This document shows, piece by piece, positions 19,298-29,344 of a stretch of DNA of 64,000 bases (positions within the stretch are counted from its first letter, which is position 1; each line of letters begins with the position of its first letter). The position numbers were made by a program, and so were the translations under genes. The notes under the pieces are model-generated. The model was not told where the DNA came from and ran no database searches. It worked only from the letters and a program-made list of their open reading frames with translations. The DNA is from Amaricoccus sp. (GTDB lineage: Bacteria > Pseudomonadota > Alphaproteobacteria > Rhodobacterales > Rhodobacteraceae). The DNA lies in NCBI RefSeq assembly GCF_017993425.1, contig NZ_JAGOMQ010000009.1:52316-116315 (forward strand). Reading direction: 5' to 3'.

Positions 19298-19631
19298 CAC
19301 ACTGCACGACGATGGAGAGGAAGCCCGGCCCGAGGCTGGCCGCGACGCCGACGCCAGACGGATTTGACCCGCGGCAAATCCGTCCGCGATCGCCCCTGCG
19401 GGGGGCGAGCGCGTTGCCGCGCTCGCCGGGGCGATCACGGACGGATGGCGCGCTTCCGGAGAAATCGGCGCCCCTCACGGCTTCCGCGCCAACGCGCTCC
19501 AGCCGTCGGCGCGGCGAAAGCCGTGCTTTCGCCTGTCGCGCCGGGCCTCGCGGGCAAGCCCGCTTCGGTCGGTCGGCGCTCGCGCGCGCCCCCCGTGGAT
19601 CCAGCAGAGCAGACAGGTGTCGTGCAGTGTG
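19298..19631 (+). mobile_element. MITE-like element, copy 1 (334 bp, 13-bp TIRs)
   Basis: Bounded by CACACTGCACGAC (19298-19310) and its exact complement GTCGTGCAGTGTG (19619-19631). The inside is a string of nested inverted repeats, including ACGGATTTG...CAAATCCGT, GGCGAGCGCG/CGCGCTCGCC-type arms and GCGAAAGC/GCTTTCGC. No long open frame with a recognisable product is present. A closely similar copy in inverse orientation occupies 55792-56114. No target-site duplication could be fixed with confidence. It fills the gap between fabI and the glucan synthase stop. Confidence 0.75.
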
Positions 19632-19640
19632 CGCCCGGCC

Positions 19641-22600
19641 TCACAGCGCGACGCCCTCCCTCTCCGTGACCGCCTCGCCGTCGACGGTGACGCGGTACCC
19701 CTCGCCCTCGCGGCGAACCTCGATCCGCCGCAGCCTGCCCCCGATCCGCAGGCGCAGGTCGTATCCCGGCCAGTCGCCCGGCAGCGCCGGCCGGACATGC
19801 AGCCGGTCGCCCCGCCGGGTCACCCCGAGGATCGCCTCCACCGCCGTGCGGTACATCCACCCCGAGGACCCCGTGTACCACGTCCACCCCCCGCGGCCGC
19901 GCTTCTCGCCGACCGAGTAGATGTCCGCCGCCACCACATAGGGCTCCACCCGATAGGTCTCCGCGGACGCCGGATCGCTCGAATGCCCGATCGGGTTCAG
20001 CATCGAGAACAGCCGATACGCCTCATCCGCCCGCCCGAGCCGCGCGAGCGCATAGACCACCCACGTCGCCGCATGGGTGTACTGCCCGCCATTCTCCCGC
20101 ACCCCGGGCGGATAGCCCTTGATATAGCCCGGGTCCCGCGGCGTGTGCGCGAAGGGCGGCGTGAACAGCCGCACCAGCCGCGCCTCGCGGTCCACCAGCA
20201 CGTCCAGCACCCGGTCGAGCGCCCGGTTCGCGCGATCCGCCGGCCCCTGCCCCGACAGCACCGCCCAGGACTGCGCGATCGAGTCGAGCCGGCACTCGTC
20301 GCTCTCGACCGACCCGAGCGGCGCCCCGTCGTCGTAGTACCCCCGCCGATACGCCTCCCCGTCCCAGCCCGCCGTCTCGATCGCCGCCCGCAGCGCCTCC
20401 AGATGCCCGCGGTAGCGCCCCGCCCGCTCCGCCTCGCCCCGCGCCTCGGCGACCGGCGCGAACCCGTCGAGGGCCGCCGCGAGGAACCAGCTCAGCCAGA
20501 CGCTCTCCCCCCGCCCCTCGACCCCGACCCGGTCCATCCCGTCGTTCCAGTCGCCCCCGAGGATCAGGCTCAGCCCGTTCGCCCCGGTCCGCGCCACCGC
20601 AAGGTCGAGCGCGCGCGCGCAGTGCTCGTAGAGCGACCCCGTCTCGTCCGATACGTCCGGCGCGAAGAAGGCGTCATGCTGCCCGGGCGCCAGCTCCGCC
20701 CCGCGGAGGAAGCGCAGCGGCGTGTCGAGGATCCCGCTCTCCCCCGTCGTCGCGACATAGAGCAGCACCGCATAGGCGAGCCACACCACGTCGTCCGAGA
20801 TCATCGTCCGCACCCCCGCGCCGGTCGCCGGCAACCACCAGTGCTGGACGTCGCCCTCCTCGAACTGCCGACCCGCCGCATTGAGGATCTGCGCGCGCGC
20901 CAGCCCCGGATCATGCAGCATCAGCGCCAGCGAATCCTGGAGCTGGTCGCGGAACCCGAACGCCCCGCTCGCCTGATAGAACGCCGATCGCGCCCGCAAC
21001 CGGCAGGCCAGCGTCTGGTAGGGCAGCCAGGCGTTCACCATCAGGTCGAACGCCGGATCCGGCGTCTCCACCTGCAGCACGTCGAGGAAGTCGCCCCACC
21101 CCGCCCGGACATCGGCCAGCACCCCCTCGAAGTCCCTCCGGACGGCAAGCCCCCGCGCCTCCGCCTCGCCCGCGGCGTCGCCCAGCGTGAACACGAGCTC
21201 CGCCGTCTCCCCGGGCCCCAGCGCCACGTCCGCCGCGATGGCCGCGCACGGATCCCCCGTCGCGGCAAGTTCCCCCGACAGCGCCCTCGCCGCCATCGCC
21301 GCCTCCGGTCGGCGCGTCGATCCGTCCCCGACGAACTCCGCGCGGCTCGCCGTGAACGTGGTCGCCGCGGCGTCGCAGTGAAAGACCGCCGCCCGGCCGC
21401 GATACTCGATCCCGTAGGTGTTGCGGGCGACCAGCGCGCCGGTCGCGGGATCGCGCGTGGTGACCACGAACGGCGCCGTCCGCTCCCGGCTGTTGCCGAG
21501 CACCCACTCGACATAGCCATAGACCCGCAACCGCCGCGCCACCGCGCCACGGTTGACGATCCGCAGACGCGACAGCTTCACCGGGTCGGCGGCATGCACC
21601 GTCTGGGTCAGCCGGATCTCCAGCCCGTCGTCCTCGCAGCGGAACTCCGAGTAGCCCATGCCGTGGCGCGTCTCGAACACCGCCCCGGAATGCGTCGCCA
21701 TCGCCGAGAACGGCGTCGCCACCGCGCCGCTGTCCCGGTCGACGACGAAGAACCCCTCCCCCGGCGCATCGACGACGGCGTCGTTGCTCCACGGCGTGAG
21801 CTGGTAGTCCCGGGAGTTGACGCTCCAGGTGAACCCCCCGCCCTCGGCCGCGACATGAAAGCCGAAGGCGCCGTTCGAGACCACGTTGATCCACGGCTGC
21901 GGCGTCGGCCGGTCCGCCGCCCGGCGCAGCACGTACTCGCGGCCGTCCGCGTCGAAGCCCCCGAACCCGTTCCAGCGCACGAGGTCTCCCGACGCCGCCG
22001 GCCCCGCCGCAACCAGGCGCCGCACCGGGCCGCGCGGCGCCGGCCGCGGCGCCACCGGGGCGGCCGCCTGCGCCGCAATGGCCTCGGCGCGCTCGATCTG
22101 GGTGGAGAGCTTGCCGTTTCGCGCATGGAAGGCGACGCGCGCCGCGGCGACGAGCGCCGCATAGGTGGCCGGGTCCATCAGGTCGCGGCGCAAAGCGAAG
22201 ATATGCTCCGGCGGCCCGCCATGGCTCAACGCCCGCAGCCGGGCGTTCTCGGACATCGATTCCAGCGCGTTCTGCAGATCCTGCGAATACGAGGTCGCGT
22301 GCTCGTTCATCAGCACCAGGTCGGCGTGCAGGCCGCGCGCGCGGAAATACTGCTGCGCCCGCAGCGCCTTTCGGGCGATCGGCAGGTCCGCCTCCGCGTC
22401 GATGCGCAGCAGGAAGATCGGGAAGTCCCCCGAGATGCCGAGCGACCACAGCGCCGATTGCGGCGCGGCGGCGCCCGGCGGCATCTCGGCGCGCAGCGCG
22501 GCGTCCGGATAGATCAGATAGCGCGCGAGCTTCTGGAACACCGAGGATTCCTCGGCGCCCATGCCGAAATGGTATTGCTGGATCTGCGAGCGCGTCCAGC

Positions 22601-25600
22601 TCTGCATGGCGGCGTGCTCGAAGGCCTCCGGGTGGGCGAGGTAGGCGATCGCCGCATCGACCTCGGCGCGCCTCGGGGCGGCGATGGTCCAGAAGATCAC
22701 CGTCGTCGACTTGCCCGCCGGAACGCGGACCCGCCGCCGCAGGCTCAGGATCGGGTCCAGCGTGAACCCGTCGGCGCCGCTCAGCCTTGCGCCGCGGTCG
22801 AACGCGGCCGCCGCGGCGAGCGTGCGGCCGCGCCCGATGAAGGCGCGCCGGTCGGTCTCCGCCTCTATCTCGCCCTCGGCCGCGTCGCCGGCGACGATGA
22901 TGTGGGCGACGCTCATGTCCGGCTCGCCCGGCCCGCGCGGCCGGCGCTCGACATGGATCATGCCGGCGGCCGCATCGACCTCGGTCCTGAGGAACATCTT
23001 GGCGAAGGCGGGATGCGCCGCGTCGGCCTCGGCGCGGTAGAGCACCGGCTCGGCGTAGGAGGTGACCTCGATCACGCGGTCCCGCGGCCCGTCATTGGTC
23101 AGCGTCAGCCGCCTGCCCTCGGCGTCGTGCTCGCTCGCGACCACCACCTCCACCAGCGAGCGCAGGCGGCCGACCTGCTTGTGGAACTCGACCTTGCTGT
23201 CGGAGAGCACGGTGCGCGCGACCTCGCCCTCGGCCTGGCGGGGCTCCGCCGTCGTCGACCACCAGTCTCCGGTCTGCACGTCGCGCAGGAAGACGAAGGA
23301 CCCCCAGCGGTCCTCGGTCGGATCGGGCCGCCAGCGCGTCACCGCGAGGCCGTTCCAGTTCGCCCGGCCCGAGCCGACCGCGGTCAGGATCAGCGCATAA
23401 TGCCCGTTCGACAGCAGCGCCGTGGCGCGGTCGGCGCGCAGGGGATCGTCGATCACCCGGAGATCGGTCGTCTCCTCCTCGCCGCGATGCGTCACCGGCG
23501 TGGCGCTGTCGCGCGAGACCAGCGCCGGCACGCTGCGCGGGGCCCTCTCCTGAAGCAGCAGTTCGGCGGCCTCGATCACCGGATCGCTGTGGAACCGGTC
23601 GCGCGGCAGGCCGCAGAACGCCACGTTGGCCACGGCGAGGATCGACATCCCGACATGGTGGGCCATGTAGTTGCGCACGATCGCATGGTCGGCCCCCTTG
23701 GGCAGCCGCGCCGGCGTGAAGTCGACCGACTCGTAGTAGCCGAACTCCCCGAGCGCGCCGAGCCCGCGCAGCGTCGCGAGGTTGCGCAGCGCCGCGGCGG
23801 GGTCGATCTGGGCCGCGAGCAGCGTGGCGTAGGGCGCGATCACGAGGTCGCGCCCCAGCCCGCGCTTCAGCCCGAGCGCCGGCACGCCGAAGTTGCGGTA
23901 CTGGTAGGTCATCTCGGGATCGCGGGCGTTGAGCCCCGCCTCGGAGATCCCCCACGGAACGCCGCGCAGGCGGCCATACCCGATCTGGCAGCGCACGATC
24001 AGCCGGTTGGTCTGGTTGAGGATGCCGCCCTGCCGCTCCTGCATGACGAGCGGCGCCATCAGGTACTCGAACATCGACCCCGACCAGCTGAGCAGCGCGC
24101 CCCGCGCGTCGATCGTGGTCAGCGGCCGGCCGAGATGGAACCAGTGCTCCGTCGGCAGGTCGCCCTTGGCGATGCCGAAGAAGCTCGTCAGCCGCGCCTC
24201 GGAGGCGAGCAGGTCGTAGCAGTTCTCGTCGAGCTGCCCCGGGTCGGCGCGGTAGCCGATCGAGAGCAGCTGCCGGCGCTCGTTCAGCAGGAAGCCGAAC
24301 TGCATCGAGAAGGCGAGGCCGCGCGCCACGTCGCGGAGGTTCGCCAGCCGCCGGCTCAGGTCGGTGGCCGCCTCCGCCTCCAGCGTAGCGTCGGCGAAGC
24401 TCGCCTCGCAGGTCTGCCGCAGCCGCCCGGCCCAGCGCACCACCGAGCGGGTCCGCTCCGACCCGAGCTCGCGGTCGTATTCCCGCGCCAGCTTGTCGAA
24501 CTCGTTCGCCAGCATCGAGAGGTTGAGGATGCGCGCCGAGGGGAACTCCGCCTGCTCGTCCAGCGCGCGCAGCGAGCGGTCGAGGTCGGCGAGGCATTCC
24601 TCCAGCCGCCGGCGCAGCGGCCGGTGGGCGCGCCGCTCGTTCGGGACGCTCGCCAGTTCCTCGGTCAGTACGCCGATCACGTCGCCGATCCCGGCCGGGT
24701 CGGAGAGCAGCGTCGCGAAGGTCGCCTCCGCCCAGTCGCGGCAGGCGGCGCTGAGGCAGATCAGGTGCCCCGCGAGGTTGCCGCTGTCGACCGTCGAGAC
24801 GTAGCGCGGCTCCAGCGCCATGGCCCGGCGGGTGTCGTACCAGTTGTAGAGATGGCCGTTGTGCTTCGGCAGGGCCTGCACCGCGGCGAGCGTGTCCTCC
24901 AGCCGCGACACGGTGGCGGCGAGCCCGATCCAGCCGAAGTCGCGCGCCGAGACCACCGACAGCAGGTAGCAGCCGATGTTGGTGGGCGAGGTGCGGCCGG
25001 CGACGACGGGATGCGGGATCTCCTGGAAATTGTCCGGCGGCAGCCAGTGGTGCTCCGCCGTCACGAACTCCTCGTAGTAGGCCCAGCTCCGCCGGGCGAC
25101 GCGGCGCAGCGCCGCGACCTCCTCCGGGCTGACGCGCAGCAGGTCCTCCGTCTCCGCCGTCCGGCTCACGTACCAGGCGATCGCCGGCGCGGCGATCCAG
25201 AGGCCGCCGAACAGCACCGCGACCCCGACCGCGCCACCGGTCGCCCAGGCGAGCAGGATCCCGCCCGCGCCGATCCCGATCGACGGGGCCATGGCGCGGG
25301 CGTAGTCGAGCGGGGCGCCGCGCCCCTGCGCCGCGACGCGCGCCGCGCTGCGCCATTGCAGCAGATGCCGCCGGCTCGCCAGCATCCGGTAGAGCGTGCG
25401 CAGGATCGCGTCGGCCATCAGCGCCGCGCTGTCGGCCATGAACGCGAGCTGCAACCCGCCCTGCGCGAGCGCCGAGGCGGCGTCGCGCGACCAGCCGAAG
25501 ACCTCCGCCTTCAGCACCACGTCGCCGCCGAGCGGCCGGAGCTGGCGCAGCAGCCCGAGGATCGGCGCGACGAAGAGGCTCAGCACCAGCGCCGCCTGCC

Positions 25601-28040
25601 ACCCCACCGCAACCCCCGGCGAGAGCAGCGCCCAGCCGAGCGCCGAGGCCGCCACCCAAGCGATCGGCGCCAGCGAGCGCCGCAGGTTGTCGAGCATCTT
25701 CCAGCGGCCGAGATTGGTCACGCCGTGGAAGAACAGGAACGGCGCGAGCTGCCAGTCGCCCCGCGCCCAGCGATGCTGCCGCGACGCCTCGACCTCGTAG
25801 CGGACCGGAAAGTCCTCGACCACCTCGACGTCCGTCACCAGCGCGGCGCGCGCCAGCGTCCCCTCCAGGAGGTCGTGGCTGAGGATCGCGTTGTCGGGAA
25901 GGACCCCGCCCAGCACCTGCTCGAAGGCGTCGACGTCGAACAGGCCCTTGCCGGTGAAGCTCCCCTCGCCGGTCAGATCCTGATAGACGTCCGACACGGT
26001 GAACACGTAAGGGTCAAGCCCCCGGTTCGCCGAGAAGATGCGCTGGAACGCCGAGGCTTCGGCCCCCGCGGTCAGCGACGGCGTGACCCGCGGCTGCAGG
26101 ATCGCATAGCCCTCGACCACCCGCCCGGCGCGCTCGTCCACCACCGGGCGGTTCATCGGATGCGCGAGCTTGCCGACGAGCTTCGTCACCGCATCGCGGG
26201 TCAGCCGCGTGTCGGCGTCGAGCGTCATCACGTAGCGGATGCCCTCGGGCAGCGGCACGTCGGGCGGCAGGAAGGTGGTGTGCTCGATCTCGCCGCGCAG
26301 CGCGTCGCAGAGCTCGAGGAGCTTGCCGCGCTTGCGCTCCCAGCCCATCCACGCGCCCTCCGCCTCGTTGAGCAGCCGGCGGCGATGCAGCAGGAAGAAC
26401 CGTGTCCTGCCGTCATAGGCGTAGAGCTCGGCCAGCCGCGCGATCTCGGCGCGGGCGTGGTCCAGCAGCTCGTCGTCGCGCCCGTCGCGCGCGGCAGGAG
26501 CATCGGGCCAGTCGCTGAGCAGCGCGAAGCAGAGCTCGCCCCGTGTCTGCGACAGGTAATGCACCTCCAGCGCCCGGGTCAGGTCGTCGATGGTGTCGTG
26601 GGAGTCGAGCAGGCAGGGGATGACCACCAGCGTCCGGCATTCCGCCGGCACCCCGTCCTCGAAGGCGAAGCCGACCAGCCGCGACGGCCGGACGATGGCG
26701 GTGACCACGCTGTTGAACACCGCCACCGCCGCCTCGCTCGCCGGCAGCGCCGCGAGCAGCGTCAGCAGGACGGCGACCCCGGGCGCCACGCCGGCGGCCT
26801 GCAACGCCAGGAGCAGCGCCGCCAGCAGGGCGAGCGTCAGGCCAACGACCGGGACGGCGATCCCCACCCAGCCCAGCCGCCGCCAGGCCCGGGCGAGCCG
26901 GACCCGCACCGGCAGCCGGCAGCCGAGCGCCGCCTCGAGCTCGGGCCGGCGCGCCCCCACCAGCGTCTCGCCGACATCGGCGCCGGCGGCCCCGGCCATG
27001 TCGAGCGCCCGCCCCGCGACGGCCTCCTCCTCGCCCGAGGACCAGCGCGCCAGCTGCTCGACGGCGCCGCGGTACTGGTCCTGCGAGGTGAAGTCGAGCG
27101 CGTCGAAGTTCGACCCCGCGCGCAGCACCGCATCGACGCGGGCCAGCGAGACGAACCACTCCTTCCAGTCGATGTCGTCGATGGCGCGCAGGCTGCGGAT
27201 GATGTTGCCGATGCGGGCGTTGCCGGCCGACATGCGGTTCTGCTCGACGATCTGCACCTCGTCGGCGTCGCTCTCGCGCGCCTCCAGTCGCGCCTCGATC
27301 CAGGCGATCGCGTCAGCGGCGCCCTCGTCGCTCAGACGGTAGAGGAGCTGGCTGGCGAAGGTGTTGTTGTCCGCCTCGGCCTCCGACGCCCGGAGCAGCG
27401 CCAGCCGCGCCTCCGGAGACGGCGCGGCCAGCAGCTTGTCCGCGACGGCGTTGGCCCGGTCGCGCATCTCCCGGGCCCGGTCGATCCGGCGCGCCAGCCG
27501 CGCAAGGTCGTCGAGCAGCACGAAGCGCAGGAGCGACGGCACCGACCACAGCTCGCCGATCCGCAGTCCCTGCCGCTGCTGGGAGCCCTCCACCAGCGCG
27601 GTCAGCCGCTCCGCGGTCACCTCGCAGCGCGAATGCGAGACATAGACCCAGGCGAGCGCCAGCGCGCGCGGCACGAGGCCGCCGTCGCGAACCGGGATGA
27701 CCGGCAGGCTGCGGAAGTAGCGGCGGGGCAGGTCGCGCTTCACCTGCCGCGCCGTCTCCTCGACGCGGTAGAAGTTGTCGATCAGCCACTCCGCCGCGGG
27801 GGTGATCAGCTCGCCCGCCTCGGCGCTGCGCAGCGTCGCGAGGTAGGCGTCGGAGATGGCCGCGATGTTCTCGTTGCGGCGCGCCTCGAACTGCATGGCG
27901 GAAAAGCCCGGCAGCGTGGCCGGCTCCTCCTCCGCGAGTTGCGCGCCCCGCTCCCGGAGCTCTTCCTCGGACAGGTAGTCGGCGTCGATGGCGGCGTATT
28001 CCTCCGCCGTGAACCCGTCGACGATCGGTCGGATGAACAC
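19641..28040 (-). CDS. ndvB: Cyclic beta-1,2-glucan synthase (GH94/GT84-type)
   Basis: A giant membrane protein of about 2800 residues, the size of rhizobial NdvB and Brucella Cgs, which make periplasmic cyclic beta-1,2-glucans from UDP-glucose. Hydrophobic segments lie near residues 390-440, 785-830 and 925-955. The glycosyltransferase part shows T-L-D-A-D-T (about 600) and R-Q-H-R-W-A-R-G-D-W-Q (about 755, a Q-x-x-R-W motif). The long second half has glycoamylase-like and GH94 phosphorylase-like regions, with G-G-D-W-N-D-G-M-D near residue 2500. GTG at 28040 is preferred because it precedes conserved-looking F-I-R-P-I-V-D-G; a GTG at 28139 would add 33 Arg-rich residues. Confidence 0.93.
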   Translation of the reverse strand: MFIRPIVDGFTAEEYAAIDADYLSEEELRERGAQLAEEEPATLPGFSAMQFEARRNENIAAISDAYLATLRSAEAGELITPAAEWLIDNFYRVEETARQVKRDLPRRYFRSLPVIPVRDGGLVPRALALAWVYVSHSRCEVTAERLTALVEGSQQRQGLRIGELWSVPSLLRFVLLDDLARLARRIDRAREMRDRANAVADKLLAAPSPEARLALLRASEAEADNNTFASQLLYRLSDEGAADAIAWIEARLEARESDADEVQIVEQNRMSAGNARIGNIIRSLRAIDDIDWKEWFVSLARVDAVLRAGSNFDALDFTSQDQYRGAVEQLARWSSGEEEAVAGRALDMAGAAGADVGETLVGARRPELEAALGCRLPVRVRLARAWRRLGWVGIAVPVVGLTLALLAALLLALQAAGVAPGVAVLLTLLAALPASEAAVAVFNSVVTAIVRPSRLVGFAFEDGVPAECRTLVVIPCLLDSHDTIDDLTRALEVHYLSQTRGELCFALLSDWPDAPAARDGRDDELLDHARAEIARLAELYAYDGRTRFFLLHRRRLLNEAEGAWMGWERKRGKLLELCDALRGEIEHTTFLPPDVPLPEGIRYVMTLDADTRLTRDAVTKLVGKLAHPMNRPVVDERAGRVVEGYAILQPRVTPSLTAGAEASAFQRIFSANRGLDPYVFTVSDVYQDLTGEGSFTGKGLFDVDAFEQVLGGVLPDNAILSHDLLEGTLARAALVTDVEVVEDFPVRYEVEASRQHRWARGDWQLAPFLFFHGVTNLGRWKMLDNLRRSLAPIAWVAASALGWALLSPGVAVGWQAALVLSLFVAPILGLLRQLRPLGGDVVLKAEVFGWSRDAASALAQGGLQLAFMADSAALMADAILRTLYRMLASRRHLLQWRSAARVAAQGRGAPLDYARAMAPSIGIGAGGILLAWATGGAVGVAVLFGGLWIAAPAIAWYVSRTAETEDLLRVSPEEVAALRRVARRSWAYYEEFVTAEHHWLPPDNFQEIPHPVVAGRTSPTNIGCYLLSVVSARDFGWIGLAATVSRLEDTLAAVQALPKHNGHLYNWYDTRRAMALEPRYVSTVDSGNLAGHLICLSAACRDWAEATFATLLSDPAGIGDVIGVLTEELASVPNERRAHRPLRRRLEECLADLDRSLRALDEQAEFPSARILNLSMLANEFDKLAREYDRELGSERTRSVVRWAGRLRQTCEASFADATLEAEAATDLSRRLANLRDVARGLAFSMQFGFLLNERRQLLSIGYRADPGQLDENCYDLLASEARLTSFFGIAKGDLPTEHWFHLGRPLTTIDARGALLSWSGSMFEYLMAPLVMQERQGGILNQTNRLIVRCQIGYGRLRGVPWGISEAGLNARDPEMTYQYRNFGVPALGLKRGLGRDLVIAPYATLLAAQIDPAAALRNLATLRGLGALGEFGYYESVDFTPARLPKGADHAIVRNYMAHHVGMSILAVANVAFCGLPRDRFHSDPVIEAAELLLQERAPRSVPALVSRDSATPVTHRGEEETTDLRVIDDPLRADRATALLSNGHYALILTAVGSGRANWNGLAVTRWRPDPTEDRWGSFVFLRDVQTGDWWSTTAEPRQAEGEVARTVLSDSKVEFHKQVGRLRSLVEVVVASEHDAEGRRLTLTNDGPRDRVIEVTSYAEPVLYRAEADAAHPAFAKMFLRTEVDAAAGMIHVERRPRGPGEPDMSVAHIIVAGDAAEGEIEAETDRRAFIGRGRTLAAAAAFDRGARLSGADGFTLDPILSLRRRVRVPAGKSTTVIFWTIAAPRRAEVDAAIAYLAHPEAFEHAAMQSWTRSQIQQYHFGMGAEESSVFQKLARYLIYPDAALRAEMPPGAAAPQSALWSLGISGDFPIFLLRIDAEADLPIARKALRAQQYFRARGLHADLVLMNEHATSYSQDLQNALESMSENARLRALSHGGPPEHIFALRRDLMDPATYAALVAAARVAFHARNGKLSTQIERAEAIAAQAAAPVAPRPAPRGPVRRLVAAGPAASGDLVRWNGFGGFDADGREYVLRRAADRPTPQPWINVVSNGAFGFHVAAEGGGFTWSVNSRDYQLTPWSNDAVVDAPGEGFFVVDRDSGAVATPFSAMATHSGAVFETRHGMGYSEFRCEDDGLEIRLTQTVHAADPVKLSRLRIVNRGAVARRLRVYGYVEWVLGNSRERTAPFVVTTRDPATGALVARNTYGIEYRGRAAVFHCDAAATTFTASRAEFVGDGSTRRPEAAMAARALSGELAATGDPCAAIAADVALGPGETAELVFTLGDAAGEAEARGLAVRRDFEGVLADVRAGWGDFLDVLQVETPDPAFDLMVNAWLPYQTLACRLRARSAFYQASGAFGFRDQLQDSLALMLHDPGLARAQILNAAGRQFEEGDVQHWWLPATGAGVRTMISDDVVWLAYAVLLYVATTGESGILDTPLRFLRGAELAPGQHDAFFAPDVSDETGSLYEHCARALDLAVARTGANGLSLILGGDWNDGMDRVGVEGRGESVWLSWFLAAALDGFAPVAEARGEAERAGRYRGHLEALRAAIETAGWDGEAYRRGYYDDGAPLGSVESDECRLDSIAQSWAVLSGQGPADRANRALDRVLDVLVDREARLVRLFTPPFAHTPRDPGYIKGYPPGVRENGGQYTHAATWVVYALARLGRADEAYRLFSMLNPIGHSSDPASAETYRVEPYVVAADIYSVGEKRGRGGWTWYTGSSGWMYRTAVEAILGVTRRGDRLHVRPALPGDWPGYDLRLRIGGRLRRIEVRREGEGYRVTVDGEAVTEREGVAL

Positions 28041-28234
28041 GCGGCGCGACCTTTCACACCGGCTCCCTCTCGCCGTCCCGGACCGGAATACGGTCCGCCC
28101 GACGCGCGGCAGCCACCCCGGACGAAGCAGTTGCAACACAACCTAGGCTGGCGATCGGCCGCTTCAACGCGCCGCGGCAGAAGCGCGGGCGACAGGCCGG
28201 GCGCAGGCGCGGGCCGCAGCCCGTCCTGAAACGC

Positions 28235-28271
28235 GTCGGGCGCGCGCGGGGGTCACCCGCGCGCGCCCGAC
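28235..28271 (-). terminator. Strong hairpin after the sugar-binding protein gene
   Basis: A perfect 16-bp stem (arms 28235-28250 and 28256-28271, starting GTCGGGCGCGCG) with a 5-base loop lies 21 bp downstream of the stop at 28293. On the minus strand it is followed by GCGTTTC rather than a long T run. It may act as a terminator or as a 3' stabilising structure for the importer mRNA. Confidence 0.6.
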
Positions 28272-28292
28272 TTTCTCAATCCGCTCGCGCGG

Positions 28293-29297
28293 TTACTGCG
28301 CGATGCAGGTGTCGACGTTCTTCGGCGTGCAGACGTCGAGGCCGGTATAGGTCGGATCCTCCGGCGCGGCGCCGCCCTCGGCCATCTGCTCGAAGGCGAG
28401 CATCACCTTGTAGCCCATCTCGAAGGGCCGCTGGCCGACCTGGCCGGCCGAGAAGCCTTCCTTCATCTGGTCGATCTGGATCGGCAGGGTGTCGGCGACG
28501 ACGAGCGCCAGCGAGCCGTCGGCGATCTTGCCCTTGTAGGGCTCGACGGCGGCGCGGTTGGCGTCCGGGATGAACTGCGGGAATCCGCCCGTCGGCGTGA
28601 ACGCGTCGACGTCCGGGTTCGCGGCCATGAAGTCCTCGAACTGCTGCACCGACTTCGGGAAGTCGTCGTCGGTGTAGAGCGGGCAGCCCTGCGCCTCGGT
28701 CCAGCCGTTCTCGCCGGCCAGCGCCTCGCCCGGCGAGGTCGTGCCGGTCTTGCCGCCGAGCGTGTCGCGGATGCCCTGCATGCGCTCGTTGTGGTTGGCC
28801 GCCGCCGCGCCGCCCGACTGGATGCAGATCGTGCCGCCGTTCGGCTTGATCTCCTGCACGAGCTTGGCGATGTTCACGCCGATGTCGTAGTTGTGCGTGC
28901 CGATATAGGCGACGCGCAGGTCCTGGTTCTCCGGCAGCAGGTCCGAGTCCCAGGTGATGACCGGGATCCCGGCGTCCTTGGCCGCCTGCAGCGCCACCGC
29001 CATGGCGGCCGCGTTCGCCGGCGAGACGCCGATGCCCTTCACGTCGCCGCGGGCGACGAGGTCCTGCACGATCTGCACCTGCTCGTCGCCGCCGCCGTGC
29101 TCGCCGGGGCCGATGTACTCGCACTTGAACTTGCCGCCGGACTCCGCCTCGGCCTTCATGCAGCCGTCGCGGGCCTGGTCGAAGAACGGGTTGTTCATGT
29201 TCTTCGGCACGAGCGCGAAGATGTTCTGCGCCATCGCCGCCGACCCGAAGGTCGCCGCGGAGAGCACGATGGCCGAGGTCGCAAGCAGTCGTTTCAA
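28293..29297 (-). CDS. Sugar ABC transporter periplasmic binding protein
   Basis: A 334-residue ribose/xylose-type binding protein (periplasmic binding protein family 4). The signal peptide (residues 1-23, ending A-M-A-Q) is followed by N-I-F-A-L-V-P-K-N-M-N-N-P-F-F, typical of the start of the mature protein. Later features are G-I-G-V-S-P-A-N-A-A-A, V-I-T-W-D-S-D and a C-terminal pair of Cys residues. It is the last gene of an ATPase-permease-binding protein operon. The sugar cannot be told. The nearby glucan synthase does not imply glucan uptake. Confidence 0.93.
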   Translation of the reverse strand: MKRLLATSAIVLSAATFGSAAMAQNIFALVPKNMNNPFFDQARDGCMKAEAESGGKFKCEYIGPGEHGGGDEQVQIVQDLVARGDVKGIGVSPANAAAMAVALQAAKDAGIPVITWDSDLLPENQDLRVAYIGTHNYDIGVNIAKLVQEIKPNGGTICIQSGGAAAANHNERMQGIRDTLGGKTGTTSPGEALAGENGWTEAQGCPLYTDDDFPKSVQQFEDFMAANPDVDAFTPTGGFPQFIPDANRAAVEPYKGKIADGSLALVVADTLPIQIDQMKEGFSAGQVGQRPFEMGYKVMLAFEQMAEGGAAPEDPTYTGLDVCTPKNVDTCIAQ

Positions 29298-29344
29298 GGT
29301 CTTCCTCCCAGGTTGACGCCGCGGTTTCGCCCGCGGCGGGTTAT

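Noticed and set aside
19617..28229. Very long plus-strand open frame opposite the glucan synthase
   Set aside because: It is the shadow of the real minus-strand gene in G+C-rich DNA. The plus-strand translation is Arg/Pro/His-rich with no domain, while the minus strand gives full-length NdvB-like sequence.
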